64,000 nucleotides of DNA from DATGUN01 sp035301285 (GTDB taxonomy: Bacteria > Bacillota > Bacilli > Bacillales > Amphibacillaceae): the NCBI GenBank assembly GCA_035301285.1, contig DATGUN010000007.1, forward strand, positions 124,001 to 188,000. Direction: 5' to 3'. The notes below the pieces were generated by a model. That model was given only the letters and a program-made list of their open reading frames with translations. It was not told the DNA's origin and searched no databases. The position numbers and the translations under genes were made by a program. This document shows positions 1-7,529 of the stretch, one piece after another. The stretch's first letter is position 1. Each line of letters opens with the position of its first letter.

Positions 1-2
1 AC

Positions 3-443
3 CTTTTGCAATATAAATCGGCAAAAGAGTATGTGGATACACTACTGATTCCACTTATTCCCTTTCAATTATCGAGTGATAGAACGTTTGAAAAAGATGC
101 TTTTCAGAAAGAAACAATGAACCTTTTAGTCCAGGAAGTCGAAAGGGGATTAAAAGGCAGGATATTTCTTACACCTGGTTATTATTATTTGCCATCGAAA
201 GAATTGGATCACGATGAAGTTCCCAGGCTGAACAGATGGATTCAAAACTGTGAAGCACAACCATTTGAATATCCTTTCCTGATCACGTTCGATGCGACGT
301 GGAAAAAGTTTGAAAATGATCTCGATGGAACATTGCTATGGCTTCCCGGATTAGATTCAGGCAATTTGAACTCCGAAGAAATGCAATCTGTTGTCAAAGG
401 ACAAGCAAAACAAATTATTGAACTCATTCGTACATATTGGTAA
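3..443 (+). CDS. ypiF: YpiF-like protein (DUF2487), 5' end outside window
   Basis: A conserved hypothetical protein of the DUF2487 family, recognised from its opening residues (SAKEYVDTLLIPLIPF) and from its position directly before the qcr operon, as in B. subtilis. No catalytic motif is visible, and its function is unknown. The reading frame is open to the left edge of the window. The family normally has some residues before this point, so the TTG at position 6 is probably not the true start and the gene is entered as partial. It ends about 145 bp before qcrA and has no obvious terminator; the qcr promoter lies in that gap. Confidence 0.72.
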   Translation, partial: LLQYKSAKEYVDTLLIPLIPFQLSSDRTFEKDAFQKETMNLLVQEVERGLKGRIFLTPGYYYLPSKELDHDEVPRLNRWIQNCEAQPFEYPFLITFDATWKKFENDLDGTLLWLPGLDSGNLNSEEMQSVVKGQAKQIIELIRTYW

Positions 444-537
444 CACGGGATACGAAAAGATTTCACTTTTTTGCAGATAATGGATAAATATTGACCCAAA
501 CAACAGTTTACGCTATCATGGTATTGTCCTAGTAATG

Positions 538-546
538 TGATATAAT
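538..546 (+). promoter_or_regulatory. Extended -10 promoter of the qcrABC operon
   Basis: TGATATAAT is a perfect extended -10 element (TGnTATAAT) lying 44 bp before the qcrA start. No convincing -35 hexamer is present 17 bp upstream, which fits an extended -10 or activator-dependent promoter. In B. subtilis this operon is under global control; no regulator site could be read here. Confidence 0.5.
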
Positions 547-589
547 TTATTAAATTGTCCTTGATTAACATACAAGAGGGGGGAAAATC

Positions 590-1105
590 ATGAGTGAAGA
601 AAAGGAACCAGTTACCCGTAGACAATTCCTGAACTATACGTTAACAGGCTTAGGCGGATTTATGGCAGCGGGCGTGCTTGTCCCGATGTTGCGTATGGCT
701 GTCGATCCAGTACTGCAACCATCAAAAGTATCCGGGGATTTTGTTAATGTGAAATTAGCAGAAGACGACATAACAGAAGAACCACAACTTATAGAATGGG
801 ATATTGAACAGGTCGACGCTTGGTACGAATCGGATGTAACAAAATCAGCATGGGTATATAAAAATGATGATGGCGATATTGTAGCCTTCTCTCCAATATG
901 TAAACACCTTGGATGTTTCGTATCTTGGGAAGGCAGTGATGATTATCCAGATGAATATTATTGTCCATGCCATGGTGGACGTTACTATAAAGATGGTACC
1001 AACGTTCCAGGAACACCACCACTTGCACCACTAGACATCTATGAACAAAAAATAGAAAACGGGATGCTATTCCTTGGTGAAGCAAAACCGAGAGAGGAGG
1101 CGTGA
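590..1105 (+). CDS. qcrA: Menaquinol:cytochrome c reductase, Rieske iron-sulfur subunit
   Basis: QcrA is the Rieske [2Fe-2S] subunit of the b6c-type complex that passes electrons from menaquinol to cytochrome c. At 171 aa it has the normal family length. The cluster ligands are visible as CKHLGC (104-109) and CPCHGG (125-130). The N-terminus has a twin-arginine-like segment, TRRQFLNY (9-16), before a hydrophobic helix (about 17-36), consistent with Tat-dependent membrane insertion as known for B. subtilis QcrA. tatA and tatC genes occur in the same window at 32.4-33.7 kb. The start is ATG behind a GAGGGGGG ribosome site. It is the first gene of qcrABC, with 6 nt to qcrB. Confidence 0.96.
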   Translation: MSEEKEPVTRRQFLNYTLTGLGGFMAAGVLVPMLRMAVDPVLQPSKVSGDFVNVKLAEDDITEEPQLIEWDIEQVDAWYESDVTKSAWVYKNDDGDIVAFSPICKHLGCFVSWEGSDDYPDEYYCPCHGGRYYKDGTNVPGTPPLAPLDIYEQKIENGMLFLGEAKPREEA

Positions 1106-1111
1106 TAGGAA

Positions 1112-1786
1112 ATGCTGAAGAAGTTATATGACTGGATTGATGAACGATTGGATGTCGCGCCGATCTGGCGAGATATCGCAGACCATGAAGTACCTGAGCA
1201 TGTAAACCCTGCACACCATTTCTCGGCTTTCGTGTATTGCTTTGGAGGGTTGACATTTTTTGTTGTCGTCATACAGATCCTGTCAGGAATGTTTTTGACA
1301 ATGTATTATGTACACGATATTGAAAATGCGTGGAAATCTGTTTACTATCTGCAAACAGAAGTTGCGCATGGACAGTTGGTACGAGGAATGCACCATTGGG
1401 GTGCCAGTGTAGTAATAGTCATGTTGTTTTTACATACATTACGCGTTTTCTTCCAAGGGGCATATAAAAAACCTCGTGAAATCAACTGGATGGTTGGGGT
1501 ATTAATATTCTTTATTATGCTCGGACTCGGTTTCACAGGTTATTTATTGCCTTGGGATAACAAAGCATACTTTGCAACACAAGTTGGACTTGATATTGCA
1601 GAGCAGGTACCATTTATTGGCGAGCAGCTAAAAACATTATTGGCTGGTGACCCGACTGTGATTGGGGCAGAAACATTAACGAGATTCTTTGCGATTCATG
1701 TGTTCTTCCTGCCAGCAGCACTTTTTGCATTATTGGCAGTACACTTTATACTAATTAGAAGACAAGGAATTGCTGGACCACTATAA
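1112..1786 (+). CDS. qcrB: Menaquinol:cytochrome c reductase, cytochrome b6 subunit
   Basis: QcrB is the four-helix cytochrome b6 subunit, 224 aa, the same length as in B. subtilis. Candidate haem b ligands are His94 or His95, His108, His196 and His211. Cys43 in YCFGG matches the cysteine that covalently holds the extra haem c in b6-type subunits. The LLPWDN motif sits at 145-150. Four to five hydrophobic helices span the protein. The gene follows qcrA by 6 nt and precedes qcrC by 15 nt, so the three are surely co-transcribed. Confidence 0.96.
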   Translation: MLKKLYDWIDERLDVAPIWRDIADHEVPEHVNPAHHFSAFVYCFGGLTFFVVVIQILSGMFLTMYYVHDIENAWKSVYYLQTEVAHGQLVRGMHHWGASVVIVMLFLHTLRVFFQGAYKKPREINWMVGVLIFFIMLGLGFTGYLLPWDNKAYFATQVGLDIAEQVPFIGEQLKTLLAGDPTVIGAETLTRFFAIHVFFLPAALFALLAVHFILIRRQGIAGPL

Positions 1787-1801
1787 AAAGGAGGGAAAAC
1801 T

Positions 1802-2680
1802 GTGAAAAGAGGTAAGGGTATGAAATTTGTCGGGGATTCCAGAATCCGTTCCGACAACACACCATACACACCAAGAGATTATTCGGAATATCCTGGACGG
1901 ACTGAAGCTTTTTGGCCGAATTTCCTATTGAAAGAATGGCTTGTCGGATCCGTTTTCCTAGTTGGATTTCTTTGTTTGGTATTAGCGGATCCTGCGCCTT
2001 TGGAAGGTATGGCAGACCCTTCAAACGCCGGCTATCAGCCATTACCGGATTGGTACTTTCTATTCTTATATCAACTTTTAAAATATGAATTCGCAAGTGG
2101 AACATATACAATCATCGGTATTATCATTATTCCGGGGCTTGCATTCGGGGCATTATTACTTGCACCGTTCCTGGATAATGGACCTGGCAGAAGACCACCT
2201 AAACGACCGATTGCGGTTGGAATGATGTTGCTTGGTCTCGTTTCGACAATATGGCTGACATATGAAGCATCTGCAGGCGTAGATTGGGCGGAACGTGCCG
2301 AAAACAATAAGCCAATTCCTCCGGATGAGGTGGAAATCGATGAAGATCATCCCGGCTACGAAGTTTTCCAAAACAACTGTGCTGACTGTCACGGTAATGA
2401 CCTTCAAGGTGGAAACGCACCTGCGTTAATCGATATCGATCACACATCGGAAGAAATTGCCGATATTGCCCAAAACGGTATTGGTCAAATGCCACCTGAT
2501 ATGTTCGATGGATCTGATGAAGAGTTGGAAGATCTAGTGGACTTCATCCAAGAAGTAAACGGGAATGATGAAGACGGTGATTCAGGGGACGATGATTCAA
2601 ATGGCAATGATGAATCAAACGACTCTGAAAATGATTCCAATAACGATTCGGACAATGACTCAGATAACTCAAATGATTAA
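1802..2680 (+). CDS. qcrC: Menaquinol:cytochrome c reductase, subunit IV/cytochrome c fusion, with acidic tail
   Basis: QcrC joins a subunit IV-like membrane part (three hydrophobic helices at about 46-62, 102-121 and 137-153) to a C-terminal cytochrome c domain. The haem-binding motif CADCH is at 193-197, and Met230 or Met234 is the probable axial ligand. Translation starts at GTG behind AAAGGAGGG. The protein is 292 aa against about 255 aa in B. subtilis. The excess is a tail (253-292) made almost only of Asp, Asn, Ser, Glu and Gly. Such tails are typical of exported proteins of salt-adapted Bacillaceae. It is the last gene of the operon and is followed by a strong terminator. Confidence 0.95.
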   Translation: MKRGKGMKFVGDSRIRSDNTPYTPRDYSEYPGRTEAFWPNFLLKEWLVGSVFLVGFLCLVLADPAPLEGMADPSNAGYQPLPDWYFLFLYQLLKYEFASGTYTIIGIIIIPGLAFGALLLAPFLDNGPGRRPPKRPIAVGMMLLGLVSTIWLTYEASAGVDWAERAENNKPIPPDEVEIDEDHPGYEVFQNNCADCHGNDLQGGNAPALIDIDHTSEEIADIAQNGIGQMPPDMFDGSDEELEDLVDFIQEVNGNDEDGDSGDDDSNGNDESNDSENDSNNDSDNDSDNSND

Positions 2681-2695
2681 ACGATTCAATTTAAT

Positions 2696-2740
2696 GAAGA
2701 CACCTCTACCAACAACATTGGTGCAGGTGTCTTCTTTTTG
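2696..2740 (+). terminator. Rho-independent terminator of qcrABC
   Basis: GAAGACACCT and AGGTGTCTTC form a 10-bp stem, with a second inner ACCAAC...GTTGGT-like pairing, followed by TTTTTG. It lies 15 bp after the qcrC stop. Confidence 0.85.
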
Positions 2741-2759
2741 ATATCGGGAAGGAATTCAT

Positions 2760-3347
2760 ATGATGTTTAAATACATATTATTAGATAGACGATTTTTAAT
2801 TGTTTTATTCATGATTAACCTATTGGGTACGATTTACGGGTTTATGTGGTATGAAAGTCAGTTGAGTATAACCCCGGCCATATTCCTTCCATTTGTACCG
2901 GATAGTCCAACTGCAAGTATGTTTTTCACGATTTTTTTATTGTTTTTCATCTTCAAGAAAAACACACCATACATAGAAGCACTTGCCATGACCAGTCTAT
3001 TCAAATATGGTTTATGGGCGGTCGTCATGAATATCTTGACACTTATTGTTGATGGTCACTTAAGTTGGCAAGGATACATGTTGATCGCATCCCATGGGGC
3101 TATGGCTATAGAGGGACTTCTTTACAGTCGTTTTTATAGAATTGAACTGAGACATCTTACGGTTGCTGCGATATGGATTTTACATAATGATATCATTGAT
3201 TATGTATTTGGAATGATGCCGAGATATGGCGCTTTAACCGAATATATGGATCAAATCGGCTACTTCACTTTTTGGTTAAGTATCATCACGATTATACTGG
3301 CATACTACGTGACGGTTAAACGTCAACTTGACAATCATTTGAAGTAA
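2760..3347 (+). CDS. ypjA: YpjA-like membrane protein (DUF1405)
   Basis: A 195-aa integral membrane protein of the DUF1405 family, assigned from its hydrophobic profile (about six helices) and its place after qcrC as in B. subtilis. The function of this family is unknown. The start is ATG at 2760, with a second ATG immediately after; GGAAGG lies upstream. A strong terminator separates it from qcrC, so it is probably transcribed separately or by read-through. It is followed at 65 bp by the remnant ypjB. Confidence 0.8.
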   Translation: MMFKYILLDRRFLIVLFMINLLGTIYGFMWYESQLSITPAIFLPFVPDSPTASMFFTIFLLFFIFKKNTPYIEALAMTSLFKYGLWAVVMNILTLIVDGHLSWQGYMLIASHGAMAIEGLLYSRFYRIELRHLTVAAIWILHNDIIDYVFGMMPRYGALTEYMDQIGYFTFWLSIITIILAYYVTVKRQLDNHLK

Positions 3348-3412
3348 AAAGTGATATCTATAACCCACCACGCATAAAATATAATATAAAAGTATGTGCG
3401 AGGTGGTGTGCT

Positions 3413-3655
3413 ATCAAGAAATACTGTTTATACGTTTGTTTTTGTATTTACACGATATATATTATGCCGCTTCACGTATATGCACAATCGGATACGGATC
3501 CACAAGAGGGAAGTGATATCGAACCATTCTTTTGGTTACTTATAATCGTCGGCAGTTGCATCATTGTCGTTCTACTATATGTCGGCTGGAAAAAATATCG
3601 TGCCGAAGTAAAAAAAGAAAGGGTTAAACAGCAAGATAAAAATGGATCCGATTAA
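3413..3655 (+). CDS. ypjB: Shortened YpjB-like sporulation protein (ectodomain missing)
   Basis: The predicted product is only about 80 aa, against about 260 aa for YpjB of B. subtilis. It keeps the two ends of the family: a signal peptide (basic KKY, a hydrophobic stretch, cleavage near VYA-QS), then about 13 acidic residues, a transmembrane helix (FFWLLIIVGSCIIVVLLYVG) and a basic tail KKYRAEVKKER. The extracellular domain is absent. The signal peptide is read in frame upstream of ATG 3464, but no ATG, GTG or TTG precedes it. The ribosome site GAGGTGGTG (3400-3408) points to ATC at 3413. If ATC cannot start, the minimum CDS is 3464-3655 (63 aa) without a signal peptide. The gene may be a miniature functional form or a decaying relic. 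Confidence 0.55.
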   Translation: MKKYCLYVCFCIYTIYIMPLHVYAQSDTDPQEGSDIEPFFWLLIIVGSCIIVVLLYVGWKKYRAEVKKERVKQQDKNGSD

Positions 3656-3692
3656 AAAAACAAGGGCTGCACTTTAAAAGCCCTTGTTTTTT
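3654..3692. terminator. Bidirectional terminator between ypjB and ypjC
   Basis: AAAACAAGGGCT and AGCCCTTGTTTT form a long stem with A-rich and T-rich flanks on both strands, so it can serve the converging ypjB (+) and the YitT-family gene (-). Confidence 0.85.
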
Positions 3693-3697
3693 CGTTT

Positions 3698-4573
3698 CTA
3701 ATCTTCATGAAGAGGGTTTTTGTTTTCATCCAACGTAAACCCTTCACCAGCAACATCATGAACAGCACTTACAGCCACAAACGCATGTGGATCGACAGCG
3801 TTGATAAGGTTTTTAAGACGTACAATCTCATTTCTTCCAACAACACAATATAGAACTTCCCGTTTTTCACCGGTAAAACTTCCTTTTCCGTTTAAAACGG
3901 TCACACCACGATCCATATCTTGCAAAATCTGCTTTGCAATCAATTCACTTGATGAGGATATGATTGTCGCGCCGCGTGCCGTATACGCACCTTCTTGGAT
4001 AAAATCAATGACTCTCGAGCCAACATAGACCGCTACAAGGGTATACATTCCTTCCACAAGTCCCAAATAAGCAAGCATTGATGAAGATATAACCAGAAAG
4101 TCGAATAAGAACATGGTTCGCCCCATACTCCATCCAACATATTTATTCACAATCCGTGCAATAATATCTACACCGCCAGTTGTTCCGCCATATCGAAATA
4201 TAATGCCTAATCCAACACCTATAAAAACACCCGCAAATAATGCGGCAAGCGTCATATCAGATTGCAATGCGGTATCAAAAGGTTTGATCTGGAAAACACT
4301 GAGGAATATAGACACGGCTATGGTACCGATAATCGTATATATGAATTGACTACGCCCGAGAAATTTCCATCCGATAAAAAATATTGGAACGTTTAACACA
4401 ATATTCATAATCGCGGGATCCCAGTCCCATAAAAAATAAAATAGCAATGTAATGCCTGTGAAGCCACCTTCGCTAAGATTATTTTGCATGTTGAAATGAA
4501 CGATACCGAATGAAAAAATAGCAGCGCCCACGAAAATAAAAAATATATTTTTCAGGCGTAAACGAAATATCAT
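3698..4573 (-). CDS. ypjC: YitT/YpjC-family membrane protein (DUF161 + DUF2179)
   Basis: A 291-aa protein with an N-terminal block of five to six membrane helices (YitT membrane domain, DUF161) and a C-terminal soluble DUF2179 domain of about 80 aa, which ends near VAVSAVHDVAGEGF. The family is widespread in Firmicutes and its transport or regulatory role is not established. I place the start at ATG 4573 (MIFRLRLKN), 7 nt after GGAGGG; a longer frame to 4654 lacks a ribosome site and would add non-family residues. It is transcribed against its neighbours, as ypjC is placed in the related B. subtilis cluster. Confidence 0.85.
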   Translation of the reverse strand: MIFRLRLKNIFFIFVGAAIFSFGIVHFNMQNNLSEGGFTGITLLFYFLWDWDPAIMNIVLNVPIFFIGWKFLGRSQFIYTIIGTIAVSIFLSVFQIKPFDTALQSDMTLAALFAGVFIGVGLGIIFRYGGTTGGVDIIARIVNKYVGWSMGRTMFLFDFLVISSSMLAYLGLVEGMYTLVAVYVGSRVIDFIQEGAYTARGATIISSSSELIAKQILQDMDRGVTVLNGKGSFTGEKREVLYCVVGRNEIVRLKNLINAVDPHAFVAVSAVHDVAGEGFTLDENKNPLHED

Positions 4574-4739
4574 CACTACATCCCTCCGTGCTATATATCT
4601 GTTTGAAACACAGATTCTATTATAGTCAATTTTTATCATCATAACAATGTACATATTTATTACAAGTAAAAAAGTTTGTCAAACCGGTGACTTTTAGCTA
4701 ACATGAAATAAGATTCGTAATCATGGGAGGACTCGATTT

Positions 4740-5075
4740 ATGCCAAAAGAAAACTTGACCTATACGACACAGGAAATACAAACACGTGTCGATACATATA
4801 TTTCCCAATTTAAAGAAGGTTATTTTACCCCTCTTGCTCAGTTGGCGAGACTCACAGAAGAACTGGGTGAGCTTGCAAGGGAGGTCAATCACTTTTATGG
4901 CGAGAAACCTAAAAAATCGACAGAAGACATGAAAACAATGACTGAAGAGCTAGGGGATGTGTTATTTGTCCTTACTACCTTCAGCAACTCTTTAGACATC
5001 GATCTTTCAGAAGCTTTTGAAATGACAATGTCCAAAATTGAAACGAGAGATAAAAATCGCTGGACAAAAAAATAG
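4740..5075 (+). CDS. ypjD: MazG-like nucleotide pyrophosphohydrolase YpjD
   Basis: A 111-aa all-alpha NTP pyrophosphohydrolase of the MazG/iMazG superfamily. The metal-binding signature is visible as TEELGELAREV (the EExxE part) followed by TEELGDVLF (the ExxD part). Members hydrolyse nucleoside triphosphates to monophosphates, often for house-cleaning; the substrate of YpjD is not known. The ribosome site GGGAGG precedes the ATG. It heads the ypjD-dapB-mgsA-bshA-cca-birA series, as in B. subtilis, 72 bp before dapB. Confidence 0.88.
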   Translation: MPKENLTYTTQEIQTRVDTYISQFKEGYFTPLAQLARLTEELGELAREVNHFYGEKPKKSTEDMKTMTEELGDVLFVLTTFSNSLDIDLSEAFEMTMSKIETRDKNRWTKK

Positions 5076-5147
5076 TCCCGATCCTTTAGGATACAGGAAA
5101 TAATCGTTACACAGAAACGACAACACGAAATTGGAGGATATACAGCA

Positions 5148-5951
5148 ATGATAACAAAACTGATTGTTGCCGGCCCACGCGGAAAGATGGGTAGTGAGGC
5201 GATTCATATGATAATGGATGAGCCTTCTTTTGAACTCGTAGCATGTCTTGATCGAAAAAATGATGGAAAACGACTTGGTGATATTTTACCTTCCTTTAAC
5301 CAATCGACCGTTCCAATTTATACGGATATACAAAAATGTCTGGAGTTTGCGGATGCTGATGTATTGGTTGATTTAACAGAGGCAGAATCCGGATATAAAC
5401 ATGCCAAACATGCCATCGAACATCATGTACGCCCCGTTGTTGGCACTTCTGGTTTGACGGAAAATCAATTAAAGGAACTGGAACAAATGGGCAATGAAGC
5501 TGGCTTGGGAACCATCATTGCACCCAACTTTGCTATCGGAGCGGTACTTATGATGCAATTTGCCAAAATGGCCGCCAAGCAATTTCCAGATGTCGAAATC
5601 ATTGAGAAACATCATGACCAGAAAAAGGACGCTCCTTCCGGAAGTGCTGTCAAGACGGCAGATTTGATCTCATCAGCGAGGTCCGATAAGGAGCAAGGTC
5701 ATCCAGATGAAAAGGAACTCATAGAAGGAGCCCGTGGAGCCAACATCAATGGAATGCATATCCATAGTGTCAGACTTCCCGGTCTTGTAGCACATCAGGA
5801 AGTCATATTCGGTGGGGCCGGACAAACGTTGACCATTAAACACGATTCCTATAACCGTGACTCTTTTATGAATGGCCTCAAATTCGCTATTGAAAAAGTA
5901 ATGACAATGGATAAGTATATTTACGGACTTGAACATATTTTAGACTCATAA
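5148..5951 (+). CDS. dapB: 4-hydroxy-tetrahydrodipicolinate reductase
   Basis: DapB reduces hydroxy-tetrahydrodipicolinate to tetrahydrodipicolinate with NAD(P)H in the lysine/meso-diaminopimelate pathway. This supplies the peptidoglycan cross-link residue and, via the same intermediate, spore dipicolinate. The N-terminal Rossmann motif VAGPRGKMG (8-16) binds the dinucleotide. The signature EKHHDQKKDAPSGSA holds the catalytic His/Lys and the substrate-binding residues. At 267 aa it has the normal family length. The start ATG follows TTGGAGG. mgsA follows 35 bp downstream. Confidence 0.97.
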   Translation: MITKLIVAGPRGKMGSEAIHMIMDEPSFELVACLDRKNDGKRLGDILPSFNQSTVPIYTDIQKCLEFADADVLVDLTEAESGYKHAKHAIEHHVRPVVGTSGLTENQLKELEQMGNEAGLGTIIAPNFAIGAVLMMQFAKMAAKQFPDVEIIEKHHDQKKDAPSGSAVKTADLISSARSDKEQGHPDEKELIEGARGANINGMHIHSVRLPGLVAHQEVIFGGAGQTLTIKHDSYNRDSFMNGLKFAIEKVMTMDKYIYGLEHILDS

Positions 5952-5986
5952 TGTGTGTATAATAAATCGAAAATAGGTGATGAATC

Positions 5987-6400
5987 ATGAATATTGCACT
6001 TATTGCCCATGACAAGAAAAAACAAGAAATGATTAGCTTCAGCATAGCTTACAAACATATACTAAAAGACCATCGGTTATTTGCGACAGGTACAACCGGA
6101 AAGAAAATAACAGAAGCGACAGACCTCACCGTACATCGTTTTCAGTCAGGTCCGATGGGTGGAGACCAACAAATAGGTGCCTGTATCGCAAACAATGAAA
6201 TGGATATGGTTATCTTTTTTCGCGATCCTCTTACAGCACAACCACATGAGCCCGATGTCAGTGCATTGATGCGTCTCTGTGATGTGCATTTAATTCCACT
6301 TGCCACCAATATGGCGGCCGGTGAGGTTTTGATTCAAGGGTTGAAACGTGGCGATTTTAATTGGCGGAACATCGTCAGACAAAAGGAAAATGGTCAATGA
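5987..6400 (+). CDS. mgsA: Methylglyoxal synthase
   Basis: MgsA converts dihydroxyacetone phosphate to methylglyoxal and phosphate, a bypass that relieves sugar-phosphate stress. At 137 aa it is identical in length to the B. subtilis enzyme. ATGTTGKKI forms the phosphate-binding part, and FFRDPLTAQPHEPD the conserved region with the catalytic acidic residues. Its stop overlaps the bshA start in ATGA, which implies translational coupling. In B. subtilis bshB1 lies between these two genes; here it is absent. Confidence 0.96.
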   Translation: MNIALIAHDKKKQEMISFSIAYKHILKDHRLFATGTTGKKITEATDLTVHRFQSGPMGGDQQIGACIANNEMDMVIFFRDPLTAQPHEPDVSALMRLCDVHLIPLATNMAAGEVLIQGLKRGDFNWRNIVRQKENGQ

Positions 6401-7518
6401 AAAAAATAGGAATCACGTGTTATCCAACCGTAGGCGGTTCGGGAGTCATTGCAACAGAGCTTGGCAAACGCATGGCCAAGCTCGGACATGAAATACATTT
6501 CATCACATCAAGTATCCCATTCCGTCTTGATCGCATTTATCCAAAGATTTATTATCACGAAGTCGAAGTCGGCCATTATCCTGTCTTTCAATATCCTCCG
6601 TACGACCTGACACTTGCTTCCAAAATGGCGGAAGTGATTGATCGTGAAGAACTTGATATACTACATGTTCACTACGCAATGCCGCATGCGATATGTGCCA
6701 TCCTGGCAAAAGAAATCGCTCAACATGATGTAAAGATTGTCACAACATTGCACGGTACAGATATAACAGTTCTAGGCATCGATCCGATCTTTAAAAAAAT
6801 GATAAAACATGGCATTGAACAATCGGATGCGGTTACGGCTGTTTCCCACAGTCTCGTCAAACAAACGAAAGAAATGTTATCTGTCCAAAAAGATATTCGT
6901 GTCATTTATAATTTCGTCGATGAAAACATTTATACAGATAAAAGCATGCCTGCATTAAAACGACAGTATGGTATCAATCCTGAGGAAAAAGTACTCATCC
7001 ATATATCCAATTTCAGACCTGTCAAGCGCATCACCGATATCATATATACTTTTCAAAAGATAAATCAGGAGGTTCCCAGTAAACTTCTGCTGGTAGGTGA
7101 CGGACCCGATTATGCAAAAGCTATCCAATTATCGGAAAAACTTGGCTTGAAAGACCATGTCCTATTTTTGGGAAAACAGAACAACATCCAAGATCTATTA
7201 TCCATTTCGGATTTAAAATTACTATTATCCGAAAAAGAAAGTTTCGGATTGGTTTTGCTTGAAGCAATGTCATCCCATGTCCCGTGCATCGGAACAAATG
7301 TTGGCGGCATTCCGGAAGTCATCCTTCATGGCGAAACCGGCTATATAGTGAATATTGGTGATACACAGAGTGCAAGTCAATATGCTGTTCGACTCCTTCG
7401 GGACGATACATTGTTGCAACGTTTTAAAGACGCGAGCCATCGGCATGTGTTAGACGCCTTTCACTCCACTGAAATCGTAAATGAGTATATGCAATTATAT
7501 GATCAACTTATTCAGTAA
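6397..7518 (+). CDS. bshA: N-acetylglucosaminyl L-malate synthase (bacillithiol step 1)
   Basis: BshA is a GT4-family glycosyltransferase that joins UDP-GlcNAc to L-malate, the first step of bacillithiol synthesis. The 373-aa protein starts MKKIGITCYPTVGGSG, with the glycine-rich acceptor loop. The C-terminal Rossmann half carries LLLVGDGPD and the E-x7-E nucleotide-sugar motif within EKESFGLVLLEAM. ATG 6397 overlaps the mgsA stop. A TTG 36 nt upstream would extend the frame into mgsA and is not used. The deacetylase gene bshB1 usually found next to it is missing here. Confidence 0.96.
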   Translation: MKKIGITCYPTVGGSGVIATELGKRMAKLGHEIHFITSSIPFRLDRIYPKIYYHEVEVGHYPVFQYPPYDLTLASKMAEVIDREELDILHVHYAMPHAICAILAKEIAQHDVKIVTTLHGTDITVLGIDPIFKKMIKHGIEQSDAVTAVSHSLVKQTKEMLSVQKDIRVIYNFVDENIYTDKSMPALKRQYGINPEEKVLIHISNFRPVKRITDIIYTFQKINQEVPSKLLLVGDGPDYAKAIQLSEKLGLKDHVLFLGKQNNIQDLLSISDLKLLLSEKESFGLVLLEAMSSHVPCIGTNVGGIPEVILHGETGYIVNIGDTQSASQYAVRLLRDDTLLQRFKDASHRHVLDAFHSTEIVNEYMQLYDQLIQ

Positions 7519-7529
7519 AACAAGAGAGT

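Noticed and set aside
6361..6396. TTG start giving a longer BshA
   Set aside because: It would lie inside mgsA; ATG 6397 matches the family N-terminus.
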